Translations under genes and position numbers: made by a program
Origin: Sodaliphilus sp050873765
GTDB taxonomy: Bacteria; Bacteroidota; Bacteroidia; Bacteroidales; Muribaculaceae
Direction of reading: 5' to 3'
Assembly: GCA_050873765.1 (NCBI GenBank)
Contig: JBNMJK010000004.1
Coordinates: 1 to 64,000, forward strand
DNA length: 64,000 nt
Notes under the pieces: generated by a model
What the model was told of the DNA's origin: nothing
What the model saw: only the letters and a program-made list of their open reading frames with translations
Databases searched by the model: none
In this document: positions 1 through 8,793 of the stretch, piece after piece
Position numbering within the stretch: position 1 is the first letter of the stretch
Layout: each line of letters opens with the position of its first letter

Positions 1-165
1 CCCCCACTACTGCGCTGGTGTTATATTTTGATATGCAAATACAGGCTTGCCTCTATCCAAAGGCAAATATTATGAGCTGATTAGGAACCAGCTTGAATTG
101 GAGGGCTGACGCCTTTTCGTTATGGGGTGGGGGAAATTGTGGTAATAATTTCGGTATTATAGGTA

Positions 166-196
166 TTGTCGTTTTGGTTTTGTGTGAGTAATTTTG
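166..196 (+). promoter_or_regulatory. Predicted Bacteroidetes promoter for the DXS-led operon
   Basis: TTG at 166-168 and TAATTTTG at 189-196 are separated by 20 bp, matching the Bacteroidetes -33/-7 pattern (TTG, about 19-20 bp, TAnnTTTG). It lies 45 bp before the ATG at 241. The 1-165 stretch further left holds no gene I can assign. Confidence 0.55.
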
Positions 197-240
197 CTCT
201 CGATAAAAAGTATGATCAAAAACCGGAAATAAGTACCGCA

Positions 241-2003
241 ATGTATATCGAGAAAATACAGTCGCCAGCCGACTTAAAAAGCTGAGTTTGAGAGAGTTGG
301 AAATTGTGGCCGATGAAACCCGCGATGCTGTGCTGAACCGTGTGAGCAAGCATGGCGGACACGTGGGGCCGAACCTTGGGTTTGTGGAGGCAACTGTGGC
401 GCTGCATTATGTGTTCGACGCGCCTACCGACAAGCTGGTGTTCGACGTGAGCCACCAGTGCTATCCGCACAAGGTGCTCACGGGCCGCGCTTCGGGTTTC
501 CTTGGCAATCTTGACGACATGAACGCCATTTCGGGCTACTCCTCACCGGCAGAAAGTCCTGTTTACGACAACTTTGAGGTGGGGCACACCTCCACTTCCA
601 TCAGCCTTGCCACGGGCTTGCAGAAGGCGCGCGACATCAAGGGCACTCACGAAAACATCATCGCTGTCATCGGCGACGGATCGCTCTCGGGCGGCGAGGC
701 TTTTGAAGGCCTTGACGAGGCTTCAGAGCTGGGCACAGGCATCATCATTGTGGTGAACGACAATGAAATGTCGATAGCGGAGAACCATGGCGGCATCTAC
801 AAGAATCTGCGCGCCCTCCGTGCGAGCCACGGCACCTGCGAGCACAACTGGTTCAAGGCCTGGGGCTTTGAGTATAAATACCTGGAAGAGGGTAACGATG
901 TGGCGAAACTGATAGAGGTGTTCAAGAGCGTGAAGGGCACCGACAAGCCCACCGTGGTGCATATCCATACCGAGAAGGGACACGGATTCGCCCCCGCTGT
1001 GGCCAACAAGGAGGCTTGGCACTATGGCGCTCCATTCAACCGCGCCGACGGCAGCCGTCCTGCACAGCCCGCTTGCGAAAGCTACGAACAGCTCTACAGC
1101 GACTGGGTGCTCCGTGAGATGAAGACCGACAAGACCCTCATTGCCGTCACGGCAGGCACACCATCAGCAGCTGGCTTCTCGCCTGAGAAGCGCAAGGAGG
1201 CAGGCAAGCAGCACATCGACATGGGCATTGCCGAAGAGCAGGCCGTGGCGATGATTTCGGGTATGGCTAAAGGTGGCCTTCACCCCGTGTGGACGGTGTA
1301 CAGCACATTCATTCAGCGCACCTACGACCAGATAGCGCAAGACCTTTGCATCAATTCCAATCCAGCCGTTATTAATGTGGTGTGGGGTGGCACAGCCTCG
1401 ATGAACGACATCACACACATCTGCCTGTTCGACATACCGATGCTGTGCAGCATACCTAACCTCATCTATTTGGCTCCTACCACATGCGAGGAATACTTCG
1501 CCATGCTGCGCTGGTCGATTCTCCAGGACAAGAAGCCGATAGCCATTCGCGTGCCGAGCAACGGTGTGAACCACACCACAGAGCCTGTGGACACGGAATA
1601 CAGCTATGAGCCGAAATACAAAATTGCCCACAAGGGTGAGAAAGTGGCAGTGGTGGCAGCCGGCTCCTTCTACCAGAAAGGCGAGAATGTGGTGCGCCTG
1701 CTCGCCGACAAGGGCATCAACGCCACGCTCATCAACCCTCGCTACCTGAATGGCGTGGACGCAGAGGCGCTTGATGCGCTGAAGGCCGACCACCAACTTG
1801 TGGTGACCCTTGAAGATGGCTGTAAGGACGGTGGCTTTGGCGAGCGCATCGCCTCGTATTACGGCGCCACCGACATGAAAGTGCTGGTGTGTGGCGTGAA
1901 AAAGGATTTGTATGACCGCTACGACCTTCACCAACTGCTTGCCGACAACCGCCTGCTCGACGAGCAAATTGTGGCCGACGTGCTTAACATCATAGAGCGA
2001 TGA
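241..2003 (+). CDS. dxs: DXS-like thiamine-diphosphate enzyme (1-deoxy-D-xylulose-5-phosphate synthase family), N-terminal frameshift
   Basis: The family condenses pyruvate with glyceraldehyde 3-phosphate in the first step of the MEP isoprenoid pathway. The body is open from 288 (TTG). It shows a GGHVGPNLG segment like the catalytic-His region of DXS, the thiamine motif GDG followed about 26 residues later by N (near residues 145 and 173 of the repaired protein), then pyrimidine-binding and transketolase C-terminal domains. The natural start is probably ATG 241. That frame begins MYIEKIQSPADLK and hits TGA at 283-285; one extra A in the A5 run at 276-280 would join it to KLSLRELEIV. Repaired length is about 587 aa, shorter than the 620 or so of E. 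coli DXS, so this may be a paralogue of the housekeeping enzyme. The 3' end overlaps the AraC gene by 4 nt. Confidence 0.85.
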
Positions 2004-2890
2004 AAGATATTTATTTCAACACCGTACAGCAGTTCAACGATCACCAGGGAATCGACACCATGCACCCCCTGGTGAGCGTGGTGCGCTTCGACAAGGAGGT
2101 GAAACTGGAAGAGCACACATGCCACTATGGCCTGTATGCGCTGTTTTTGAAGGAGAACAAGGGCTGCAAAATATCGTATGGGCGCACAAAATACGACTTT
2201 GACGAGATGACCGTCACCAGCTTTGCTCCAGGCCAGTCGGTGCATGTGGAGCCAAACCCCGATGTGCCATCGCCAAAGTGGACAGCCTTGGTGTTTCACC
2301 CCGACCTGCTCAACCGCACCCAGCTGGGCAGAAACATGGGCCGGTATGAATTTTTCGACTACACCTCCAATGAAGCCCTGCACCTGTCGTGCGGCGAGAT
2401 AGAAATATTCCGAGGCGTGCTCGACATGATTCAGCAGGAGCTGCATCGGGGCATCGACAAGCACTCCCGTGAACTGATTGTGAGCAATATAGAGCTGCTT
2501 CTGAACTATTGCCTTCGTTTCTACGACCGCCAGTTCGTCACGCGTGAGGAAATCAACCACTCCGTGGTGAAGAAGTTCAGTACACTGCTCGACGAGTATA
2601 TCGCGCAGAAAGCCGCACAGGAGGGGCTGCCCTCGGTGGCTTACTTTGCCGACAAATGCTGCTATTCGGCTAAATACTTCGGCGAGCTTGTGAAAACCGA
2701 AACCGGGCGCACCGCCAAGGACTTTATCAACGACCGTATGCTTCAAGAGGCCAAGCGGCTCCTCAACGACGACACCCTGAGCGTGACGCAGGTGAGCCAG
2801 CTCCTTGGATTTGAGTATCCGCAGCATTTTGTGCGCTTCTTCAAGTCGCACACGGGCAAGACTCCCTCCGACTACCGGAAATCGGCATAA
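2000..2890 (+). CDS. AraC-family transcriptional regulator
   Basis: The 296-aa protein has an N-terminal sensory domain of about 190 residues. The AraC/XylS double helix-turn-helix covers roughly residues 200-294, with the typical end FVRFFKSHTGKTPSDYR, where the family consensus is F-x-R-x-F-K-x-x-x-G-x-T-P-x-x-Y-R. The ATG overlaps the stop of the DXS-like gene (ATGA at 2000-2003), so the two are translationally coupled. The N-terminal half does not tell me the ligand. It is the only regulator in this run and probably controls the operon in which it lies. Confidence 0.9.
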   Translation: MKDIYFNTVQQFNDHQGIDTMHPLVSVVRFDKEVKLEEHTCHYGLYALFLKENKGCKISYGRTKYDFDEMTVTSFAPGQSVHVEPNPDVPSPKWTALVFHPDLLNRTQLGRNMGRYEFFDYTSNEALHLSCGEIEIFRGVLDMIQQELHRGIDKHSRELIVSNIELLLNYCLRFYDRQFVTREEINHSVVKKFSTLLDEYIAQKAAQEGLPSVAYFADKCCYSAKYFGELVKTETGRTAKDFINDRMLQEAKRLLNDDTLSVTQVSQLLGFEYPQHFVRFFKSHTGKTPSDYRKSA

Positions 2891-2936
2891 ATCAATCAAA
2901 AAAAATTGACTACACAACGCAGAAGAACATCAGCTT

Positions 2937-3530
2937 ATGAAGACAGAACTGGAAAAATGTATGGCAGGCGAAACCTTCACCGCCGACCGCTCAACCATTG
3001 AGGTGGCATTGCGAGCCAAGCGGCTCATCAAGCAGCTCAACAGCTGCGACTACGCCGACACCGCATCGAAGCGCGCCATATTGGAGCGCCTGTTCGGCTC
3101 GATGGGCGAGCATGTGCATGTGGACATCGACTTCCATTGCGAGTATGGGCAGAACATACATGTGGGCAACAATGTGGTGATTAATATGAACTGCACCTTT
3201 GTGGACAACAACCGCATCAATATTGGCAACCGTGTGCTCATTGCCTCAGACGTGAAGATGTACACCGCCACACACTCCACCAACCCAGCCGTGCGCAACC
3301 ACAGCCAAAATCCCAATCCCGGCTACTGGTGCCAGACCTACGCGCGCCCCATCACCATTGAAGATGAGGTGTGGATAGGCGGCGGTGCCATTCTGCTGCC
3401 AGGTGTCACCATTGGCAAGGGCAGCGTGATAGGCGCGGGGGCAGTGGTGACGAAAGACGTTCCGCCCTATTCTGTGGCAGTGGGTAATCCGGCAAGGGTG
3501 ATCAAGCGCACGGAAGGCTTTCAGGAATAA
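2937..3530 (+). CDS. Sugar O-acetyltransferase of the maltose/galactoside acetyltransferase family
   Basis: This 197-aa protein has the short helical N-terminal Mac domain, then a left-handed beta-helix made of hexapeptide repeats (such as IGNRVLIASDV and IGGGAILLPGVTIGKGSVIGAGAVV). The segment ATHSTNPAVRN contains the catalytic histidine of the LacA/Maa group. Members move acetyl from acetyl-CoA to a sugar hydroxyl in the cytoplasm. The length matches Maa/LacA (about 185-205 aa). It follows the AraC gene by 46 nt and probably belongs to the same operon; the acceptor is unknown. Confidence 0.85.
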   Translation: MKTELEKCMAGETFTADRSTIEVALRAKRLIKQLNSCDYADTASKRAILERLFGSMGEHVHVDIDFHCEYGQNIHVGNNVVINMNCTFVDNNRINIGNRVLIASDVKMYTATHSTNPAVRNHSQNPNPGYWCQTYARPITIEDEVWIGGGAILLPGVTIGKGSVIGAGAVVTKDVPPYSVAVGNPARVIKRTEGFQE

Positions 3531-3564
3531 TTTGGAATATCAACATTAAAAAACAGTAAAACCT

Positions 3565-4512
3565 ATGATGAAGAAACTATTTGTTATGGCACTTGCCCTG
3601 GTGTGCGCCATCTCGGTATCGGCCCAGTCGAAAGTGTATATGACCAAGGAAATCAGCCCAGAGGCGCTGGTTCGCATCTATAAGGCACTGGGCGTGGCAG
3701 CCCATGGCCGTGTGGCCATCAAAATCAGTTCTGGCGAGATGGGCGGCAACAACTATCTAAAGCCTACCCTGATCCGTGGCCTTGTGGACGAGGTGAACGG
3801 CACGCTTGTGGAGTGCTGCACCGCCTACGGAGGCAGCCGTCAGGACAAGGGTAAGCACTGGGAAACAATTCACGCCCACGGTTTCGACTCTATCGCAGCC
3901 TTCGACCTGATGGACGAATACGGACAGATGCGTATTCCTGTAAGAGACAAGAAGCACCTGAAATACGACATCGTGGGCGACCATCTCGCCAACTACGACT
4001 TCATGATTAATCTTGCCCACTTCAAGGGACACGCCATGGGTGGCTTCGGCGGAGTGCTTAAAAACCAGAGCATAGGCGTGGCATCGACCGACGGCAAGGC
4101 ATATATCCACACAGCCGGCAAGGTGGCCGACCCCTCGCAGCTCTGGCAGAACCTGCCACAGCAAGACGACTTTCTGGAGAGTATGGCAGCCGCAGCACAG
4201 GGCGTGGCCGACTACTTCGGGAAAGGCAACATCGTGTACATAGATGTGATGAACAATATGAGCGTGGACTGTGACTGCGACAACCACCCAGCCGACCCCG
4301 TGCTCAAGGATATGGGTATTCTTGCCAGCACCGACCCCGTGGCACTTGACCAGGCCTGCCTCGACCTTGTGTTTGGCCACAAGGCTAAGCCGGGCGACGA
4401 CGAGAAGCCACTCATTGAGCGCATCAACCGCCAGCATGGCACCTACATCACCGACTATGCCGAGAAAATAGGCTTAGGCAGCAAGACGTATGAATTGGTG
4501 ATGATTAAATAA
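3565..4512 (+). CDS. Secreted DUF362 domain protein
   Basis: A 315-aa protein with a clear Sec signal peptide (MMKKLFVMALALVCAISVSAQ). The rest matches the DUF362 pattern: an early segment ending in GGNNYLKP, a central INLAHFKGHAMGGFGGVLKN stretch, and a late ILASTDPVALDQACLDLVF segment. Many DUF362 proteins carry ferredoxin-type cysteine motifs; I see none here, only a CDC group near residue 237, so this is the cluster-free form. The biochemical role is not established. It stands 52 bp before the decarboxylase/cupin gene, in an apparent redox operon. Confidence 0.8.
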   Translation: MMKKLFVMALALVCAISVSAQSKVYMTKEISPEALVRIYKALGVAAHGRVAIKISSGEMGGNNYLKPTLIRGLVDEVNGTLVECCTAYGGSRQDKGKHWETIHAHGFDSIAAFDLMDEYGQMRIPVRDKKHLKYDIVGDHLANYDFMINLAHFKGHAMGGFGGVLKNQSIGVASTDGKAYIHTAGKVADPSQLWQNLPQQDDFLESMAAAAQGVADYFGKGNIVYIDVMNNMSVDCDCDNHPADPVLKDMGILASTDPVALDQACLDLVFGHKAKPGDDEKPLIERINRQHGTYITDYAEKIGLGSKTYELVMIK

Positions 4513-4574
4513 GCACATATATCTACAGAAAATTTTTTACAAACATAAAAACGAATAAAAACAAGACAGAAGTT

Positions 4575-5393
4575 ATGAATAAAACGATTCTTACGCTATT
4601 ACTCATACTACTATCAACTACACAAATTATGGCACAAAATAAAATTACACAGACAGCCGGACGCACTCAGCTTGGCGAGTTCGCGCCTGAGTTCGCACAC
4701 CTCAACGATGATGTGCTTTTTGGAGAAGTATGGAGCCGCAACGACCTGCTGAGTCTTCGCGACCGCAGCCTGGTCACCATCACCTCGCTCATTAGTCAAG
4801 GTATCACCGACAACTCATTGAAATATCACCTCCAGACCGCCAAGGCCAACGGCATCACCCGCACCGAAGCCGCTGAAATTATCACCCATATCGCCTTCTA
4901 CGCAGGCTGGCCAAAGGCTTGGGCCGCTTTCAACCTTGCCAAGGAAGTGTGGGCCGATGATGTGAAGGGCTCCGACGCCAAGGCCGCATTCCAGCGTGAA
5001 ATGATTTTCCCGATTGGCGACCCTAACACCGCCTACGCCAAATATTTCAAGGGCAACAGCTATTTAGCACGCGTATCTACCGAGCAGGTGCCATTTGCCA
5101 ACGTGACCTTTGAGCCAGGCTGCCGCAACAACTGGCACGTTCACCACGCCACCAAGGGCGGAGGCCAGATGCTTGTGGGTGTGGCTGGCCGCGGCTGGTA
5201 TCAGGAGGAAGGCAAGCCCGCGCAGGAAATTCTGCCAGGCACTGTGATCCATATCCCTGCCAATGTGAAGCACTGGCATGGCGCTGCCAAGGACAGCTGG
5301 TTTGCCCACCTCGCTTTTGAGGTGCCAGGCGAGAACTGCTCCAACGAGTGGCTTGAGCCAGTGAGCGATGCCGATTATAACAAACTAAAGTAA
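4575..5393 (+). CDS. Secreted carboxymuconolactone decarboxylase-like/cupin fusion protein
   Basis: The 272 residues comprise a signal peptide (about 1-20), an AhpD/CMD-type helical domain (about 35-120, with RDRSLVTITSLIS and HIAFYAGWPKAWAA) and a cupin domain (about 170-260). Metal ligands are likely in WHVHHA and HIPANVKHWHGA. The AhpD CxxC pair is absent, so peroxidase-reductase activity is unlikely. CMD-cupin fusions are common in Bacteroidales and have been suggested to act on small carbonyl or aromatic compounds; the reaction here is unknown. It sits between the DUF362 and flavodoxin genes, with 29 bp to the next gene. Confidence 0.8.
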   Translation: MNKTILTLLLILLSTTQIMAQNKITQTAGRTQLGEFAPEFAHLNDDVLFGEVWSRNDLLSLRDRSLVTITSLISQGITDNSLKYHLQTAKANGITRTEAAEIITHIAFYAGWPKAWAAFNLAKEVWADDVKGSDAKAAFQREMIFPIGDPNTAYAKYFKGNSYLARVSTEQVPFANVTFEPGCRNNWHVHHATKGGGQMLVGVAGRGWYQEEGKPAQEILPGTVIHIPANVKHWHGAAKDSWFAHLAFEVPGENCSNEWLEPVSDADYNKLK

Positions 5394-5422
5394 GCATTTA
5401 TCCACTTCATAACTACGCGTAT

Positions 5423-6037
5423 ATGATCAAAATGATAAAAAGCCTGGCTGTGATGGCACTTGGGCTTCTGCTGCCCGTGTCGTGCACAGGCGCGAATCAA
5501 GCAAAAAAGAGTCAACCTATGAACAAGAATAGTAAAGTGCTGGTGGTGTATTTCTCGCACGCAGGCGAGAACTACGCCGTGGGCAATGTGAAAGTGGGAA
5601 ACACCAAGTTGGTGGCCGACGAAATACAGAAAGTCACCGGCGGCGATGCCTTTGAAATTGTGGCAGAGAAAAACTACGACATGCCCTACGATGCTCTGAC
5701 CGAACTGGCCAAGAAGGAGACAGAGAGCGGTGAGAAGCCAGCCTTTAAGGGCAGTGTGCCCGACATGGCGAAGTACGACACCGTGTTTGTGGGCGGTCCC
5801 ATCTGGTGGGGCACATATCCACAGGTGATGTTCACCTTCTTCGACAAATGTGATCTGAACGGAAAGACCATCATTCCTTTCTCCACCCACGAAGGCAGCG
5901 GACTGGGCAGCGTGGTGAGCGACCTGAAAAAGCTCTATCCAAAGGCCACCGTGAGTGGCGCGTTCAGCATCTATGGGCACGAAACACGTGGCGACCTGTC
6001 GAAAGTGGACAAGTGGCTGAAAGGCTTGGGCTATTAA
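5423..6037 (+). CDS. Flavodoxin-like lipoprotein
   Basis: A 204-aa protein with a lipoprotein signal: hydrophobic core then PVSC, lipidation at Cys21. From residue 38 a flavodoxin fold begins (KVLVVYFSHAGENYAVG, an FMN phosphate-loop-like segment), with GGPIWWGTYPQVMFTFF as the second FMN contact region and FSTHEGSGLG late. Members carry FMN and move electrons. The lipid anchor places it in the periplasm or on the outer membrane side, which is unusual for a classical flavodoxin but common for this Bacteroidales subgroup. Its neighbours are other oxidoreductase-type proteins. Confidence 0.85.
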   Translation: MIKMIKSLAVMALGLLLPVSCTGANQAKKSQPMNKNSKVLVVYFSHAGENYAVGNVKVGNTKLVADEIQKVTGGDAFEIVAEKNYDMPYDALTELAKKETESGEKPAFKGSVPDMAKYDTVFVGGPIWWGTYPQVMFTFFDKCDLNGKTIIPFSTHEGSGLGSVVSDLKKLYPKATVSGAFSIYGHETRGDLSKVDKWLKGLGY

Positions 6038-6062
6038 AAAAACTACAAATAATGACAATTTC

Positions 6063-7169
6063 ATGAAGGCTGTGTGGCTGATTATATTCCTCGTCTTGCC
6101 CATTGTGGGCTTGACTTATGTGCTGTGGCACATTTGGCACTTGCTGCCTTTCGCTGGTTCATGGCGGTGGACAGTGACGGGTGTGGGCATTGCGCTGTTT
6201 TTCACCATGTTTGCCGGATTTTCTGGTGTGATAGAGAAAATGCCGCTCAATATGGCCACGGTCACTTATGAGATAGGCAATTCCTTCATATTCATATTGC
6301 TTTACTTGGTCATGACATTCCTTGCCCTCGACTTGGGCAGAATGGTGCACCTGGTGCCTAAGGCGTGGCTATTCAGCAATGGCTACACTGCCACAGCCAT
6401 ATTAGCGCTGATGATTGGTGTGTTTGGCTATGGCAATATCCACTACTATCACAAAGTGCGCCAGCAGATGAGTCTGACCACCGCTAAGCCGATAGCCTTT
6501 AAGGGCGACAGTGCGAAGATTGTGCTTTTAAGCGACTTGCACCTCGGCTATCACAACCGCAGGAGCGACTTCAAGAAGTGGGTGGATATGATCAACGCCG
6601 AGCACCCCGACCTGATTCTGATTGCTGGCGACATTATCGACATCAGTGTGCGTCCGCTCTTTGAGGAGCGCGTGGCCGACGAGTTCCGCCGCCTGAAAGC
6701 CCCCGTGTATGCCACTCTTGGCAACCACGAGTATTATAGTGGCTCGGAAGAGGCCAGGACGTTTTACCGAGATGCAGGCATCACCCTCCTTCGTGACAGT
6801 GTGGCGAGCGTGGGCGGCATAGGCATCATCGGCAGGGACGACCGCACGAATCAGCGCCGCAAGCCCCTGCAAGCCTTGATGAGTGAAGTGCCAAAAGGCG
6901 AATTTACCATTCTGCTCGACCACCAGCCCTATCATCTGGAAGAGGCGGAGCAATGTGGCATCGACTTCCAGTTTAGCGGTCACACCCATTATGGACAAGT
7001 GTGGCCAGCGTCGTGGATAACCAATGCCCTGTATGAAAAGGCGTATGGCTATTTGCAAAAGGGCCACACCCAGTATTATGTGAGTTCGGGTATGGGCATT
7101 TGGGGCGGCAAGTTTCGCATTGGCACCCAGTCGGAATACTTGGTACTGAACGTGAAACGAAAAAATTAA
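6063..7169 (+). CDS. Membrane-anchored calcineurin-like metallophosphoesterase
   Basis: The 368-aa protein starts with about four transmembrane helices (residues 1-135). A metallophosphoesterase domain follows from residue 150, with the metal motifs SDLHLG, GDIID, GNHEYY, a later LDHQP and GHTHYGQVWP. This arrangement resembles the YkuE/YaeI group, some members of which cleave lipid-linked phosphate esters such as UDP-diacylglucosamine. Substrate unknown. It follows the flavodoxin gene by 25 bp and precedes the SDR gene by 14 bp. Confidence 0.85.
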   Translation: MKAVWLIIFLVLPIVGLTYVLWHIWHLLPFAGSWRWTVTGVGIALFFTMFAGFSGVIEKMPLNMATVTYEIGNSFIFILLYLVMTFLALDLGRMVHLVPKAWLFSNGYTATAILALMIGVFGYGNIHYYHKVRQQMSLTTAKPIAFKGDSAKIVLLSDLHLGYHNRRSDFKKWVDMINAEHPDLILIAGDIIDISVRPLFEERVADEFRRLKAPVYATLGNHEYYSGSEEARTFYRDAGITLLRDSVASVGGIGIIGRDDRTNQRRKPLQALMSEVPKGEFTILLDHQPYHLEEAEQCGIDFQFSGHTHYGQVWPASWITNALYEKAYGYLQKGHTQYYVSSGMGIWGGKFRIGTQSEYLVLNVKRKN

Positions 7170-7183
7170 AATTATTAGAGAAA

Positions 7184-8023
7184 ATGCAGAACAACGATAA
7201 AAAAGATGTGCTGATTCTTACTGGAGCTGGCCAGATAGGAATGGCGATAGCCAGAAGAATGGGTGCAGGAAAGAAAATAGTGATTGGCGACAAGAGCGAG
7301 ACCAACGTGGAGAGCATTGCCGCCACCATGAGGAATGCGGGTTTTGATGTGGCCACCTATGTGATGGACCTCTCATCGCGCACTTCCATCTTGGGGCTGA
7401 TAGCGGAAGCCCAGAAATATGGCGAAATAGCCATGCTGGTGAATGCTGCCGGAGTGTCGCCAAGTCAGGCGCCCATCAGCACCATTCTGAAAGTGGACCT
7501 CTATGGCACGGCTGTGCTCCTTGAAGAGGTGGGTAAGGTGATTCGTGAAGGTGGCGTTGGTGTGACCATATCCAGCCAGTCGGGTCACAGAATGCCGGCT
7601 CTCACCCCAGAGGAGGATTTGCAGCTTGCCACCACTCCCACAGAGAGCCTTCTGTCGTTACCGCTTCTTCAGACGCAAAACATTCGCGATACGCTCCATG
7701 CCTACCAGCTTGCCAAACGCTGCAATGTGAAGCGTGTGATGGCTGAGGCGGTGAAGTGGGGCGAGCGTGGCGCGCGAATCAACTCCATTTCGCCGGGTAT
7801 CATTGTCACGCCGCTGGCCATCGATGAGTTCAACGGCCCACGAGGCGACTTCTACAAGAATATGTTTGCCAAGTGTCCGGCACAGCGGCCTGGCACAGCC
7901 GATGAGGTGGCTAATGTGGCAGAATTGCTCATGACCGACAAGGGCGCGTTTATCACCGGATCCGACTTCTTGGTTGACGGTGGCGCCACGGCATCATACT
8001 TCTATGGGCCGCTGAAGCCTTGA
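7184..8023 (+). CDS. Short-chain dehydrogenase/reductase (SDR)
   Basis: From ATG 7184 the product is 279 aa. It has the N-terminal Rossmann motif (LILTGAGQIGMAIARRMG), a catalytic serine region (TISSQSGH), the YxxxK pair (YQLAK) and the family ending LVDGGATASYFYG. The SDR family catalyses NAD(P)-dependent oxidation or reduction of alcohols and carbonyls in the cytoplasm. I chose ATG 7184 because the Rossmann strand then begins 8 residues in; the frame is open further upstream, but only inside the phosphoesterase gene. The insert between the Ser and Tyr motifs (about 40 residues) is longer than usual. Confidence 0.85.
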   Translation: MQNNDKKDVLILTGAGQIGMAIARRMGAGKKIVIGDKSETNVESIAATMRNAGFDVATYVMDLSSRTSILGLIAEAQKYGEIAMLVNAAGVSPSQAPISTILKVDLYGTAVLLEEVGKVIREGGVGVTISSQSGHRMPALTPEEDLQLATTPTESLLSLPLLQTQNIRDTLHAYQLAKRCNVKRVMAEAVKWGERGARINSISPGIIVTPLAIDEFNGPRGDFYKNMFAKCPAQRPGTADEVANVAELLMTDKGAFITGSDFLVDGGATASYFYGPLKP

Positions 8024-8084
8024 GGTGGTTTTAGATATAGAGATAAAACAGCAGAACTATAACATTATAAAAAAACGTGAGAAT

Positions 8085-8633
8085 ATGAAAAAGGTGATTG
8101 TGATATCCACCAGCTTGCGTGTAGGCTCAAACAGCGATATGCTTGCCGACAAATTTGTGGAAGGCGCTGTGGCTGCAGGCAACGATGTGGAGAAAATTTC
8201 GCTTGTGGGTAAGGAGATAGCTTTTTGTAAAGGCTGTCTGGCCTGCCAGAAATTGGGTAAGTGTGTGATCAACGACGATGCCAACGCCATCATGCAGAAG
8301 GTGCTTGACGCCGATGTGGTGTGCTGGGCATCACCCATCTACTATTATGAGATGAGCGGCCAGATGAAGGTGCTCATCGATAGAATGAACGCTATGTATC
8401 CGCTTGACTACAAGTTCCGCGACGTGTATATGCTCACTACCGCTGCCGAGGACGCGCCAGAGGTGCCAAAGCGCGCCGAGGCTGGGCTGACAGGCTGGAT
8501 CGACTGCTATCCCAAGAGCCACCTTGCCGGCACGCTCTTTTGTGGCGGCGTCGATGGCCCTCGCACGATAGAAGGCAATGCAAAATTGCAGGCCGCCTAT
8601 GAGTTGGGAAAGAGTGTGGGCAGCGGCAAGTGA
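8085..8633 (+). CDS. NADPH-dependent FMN reductase/flavodoxin-fold oxidoreductase
   Basis: A 182-aa protein with the FMN reductase pattern: STSLRVGSNSDMLADKF at the phosphate-binding loop, WASPIYYYEMSGQMKVLIDR at the flavin contact, and a cysteine group CKGCLACQKLGKC near residues 47-58 of the kind seen in iron-sulfur flavoprotein-like members. The start ATG 8085 puts the first beta-strand at residue 2. It is the last gene of the run and is followed by a strong terminator at 8705. Confidence 0.85.
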   Translation: MKKVIVISTSLRVGSNSDMLADKFVEGAVAAGNDVEKISLVGKEIAFCKGCLACQKLGKCVINDDANAIMQKVLDADVVCWASPIYYYEMSGQMKVLIDRMNAMYPLDYKFRDVYMLTTAAEDAPEVPKRAEAGLTGWIDCYPKSHLAGTLFCGGVDGPRTIEGNAKLQAAYELGKSVGSGK

Positions 8634-8704
8634 CACTGCCAAAAAACAGAAACTGCTAAACGTAAAAGTCTGCGCGTGAGCGTGGATGTAGATTCTAAAA
8701 AACG

Positions 8705-8743
8705 AGCTCAAAGACCGCCAGTGGCCTTTGAGCTTTTATTTTT
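8705..8743. terminator. Bidirectional intrinsic terminator between convergent operons
   Basis: Arms 8705-8716 and 8723-8734 pair over 12 positions with one mismatch and a 6-nt loop. A T-rich run follows on the plus strand (8734-8743), and a run of A lies before it at 8697-8702 for the minus strand. It serves the redox operon from the left and the carbohydrate operon from the right. Confidence 0.85.
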
Positions 8744-8793
8744 GCAAATGGATTAGTTAATTTATTGATGGATATAAAGATGCCCTTGGCGCA

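Noticed and set aside
32..109. A 25-codon open stretch at the left edge ending in TGA at 107-109, possibly the tail of an upstream gene
   Set aside because: It is preceded in frame by a stop at 29-31 and is too short to assign; other frames are equally plausible.
1164..1967. Long open frames opposite the DXS-like gene and, similarly, opposite bamA, secA and cydA
   Set aside because: They are antisense shadows of strongly coding genes, with His/Val-rich translations and no start signals or family motifs.
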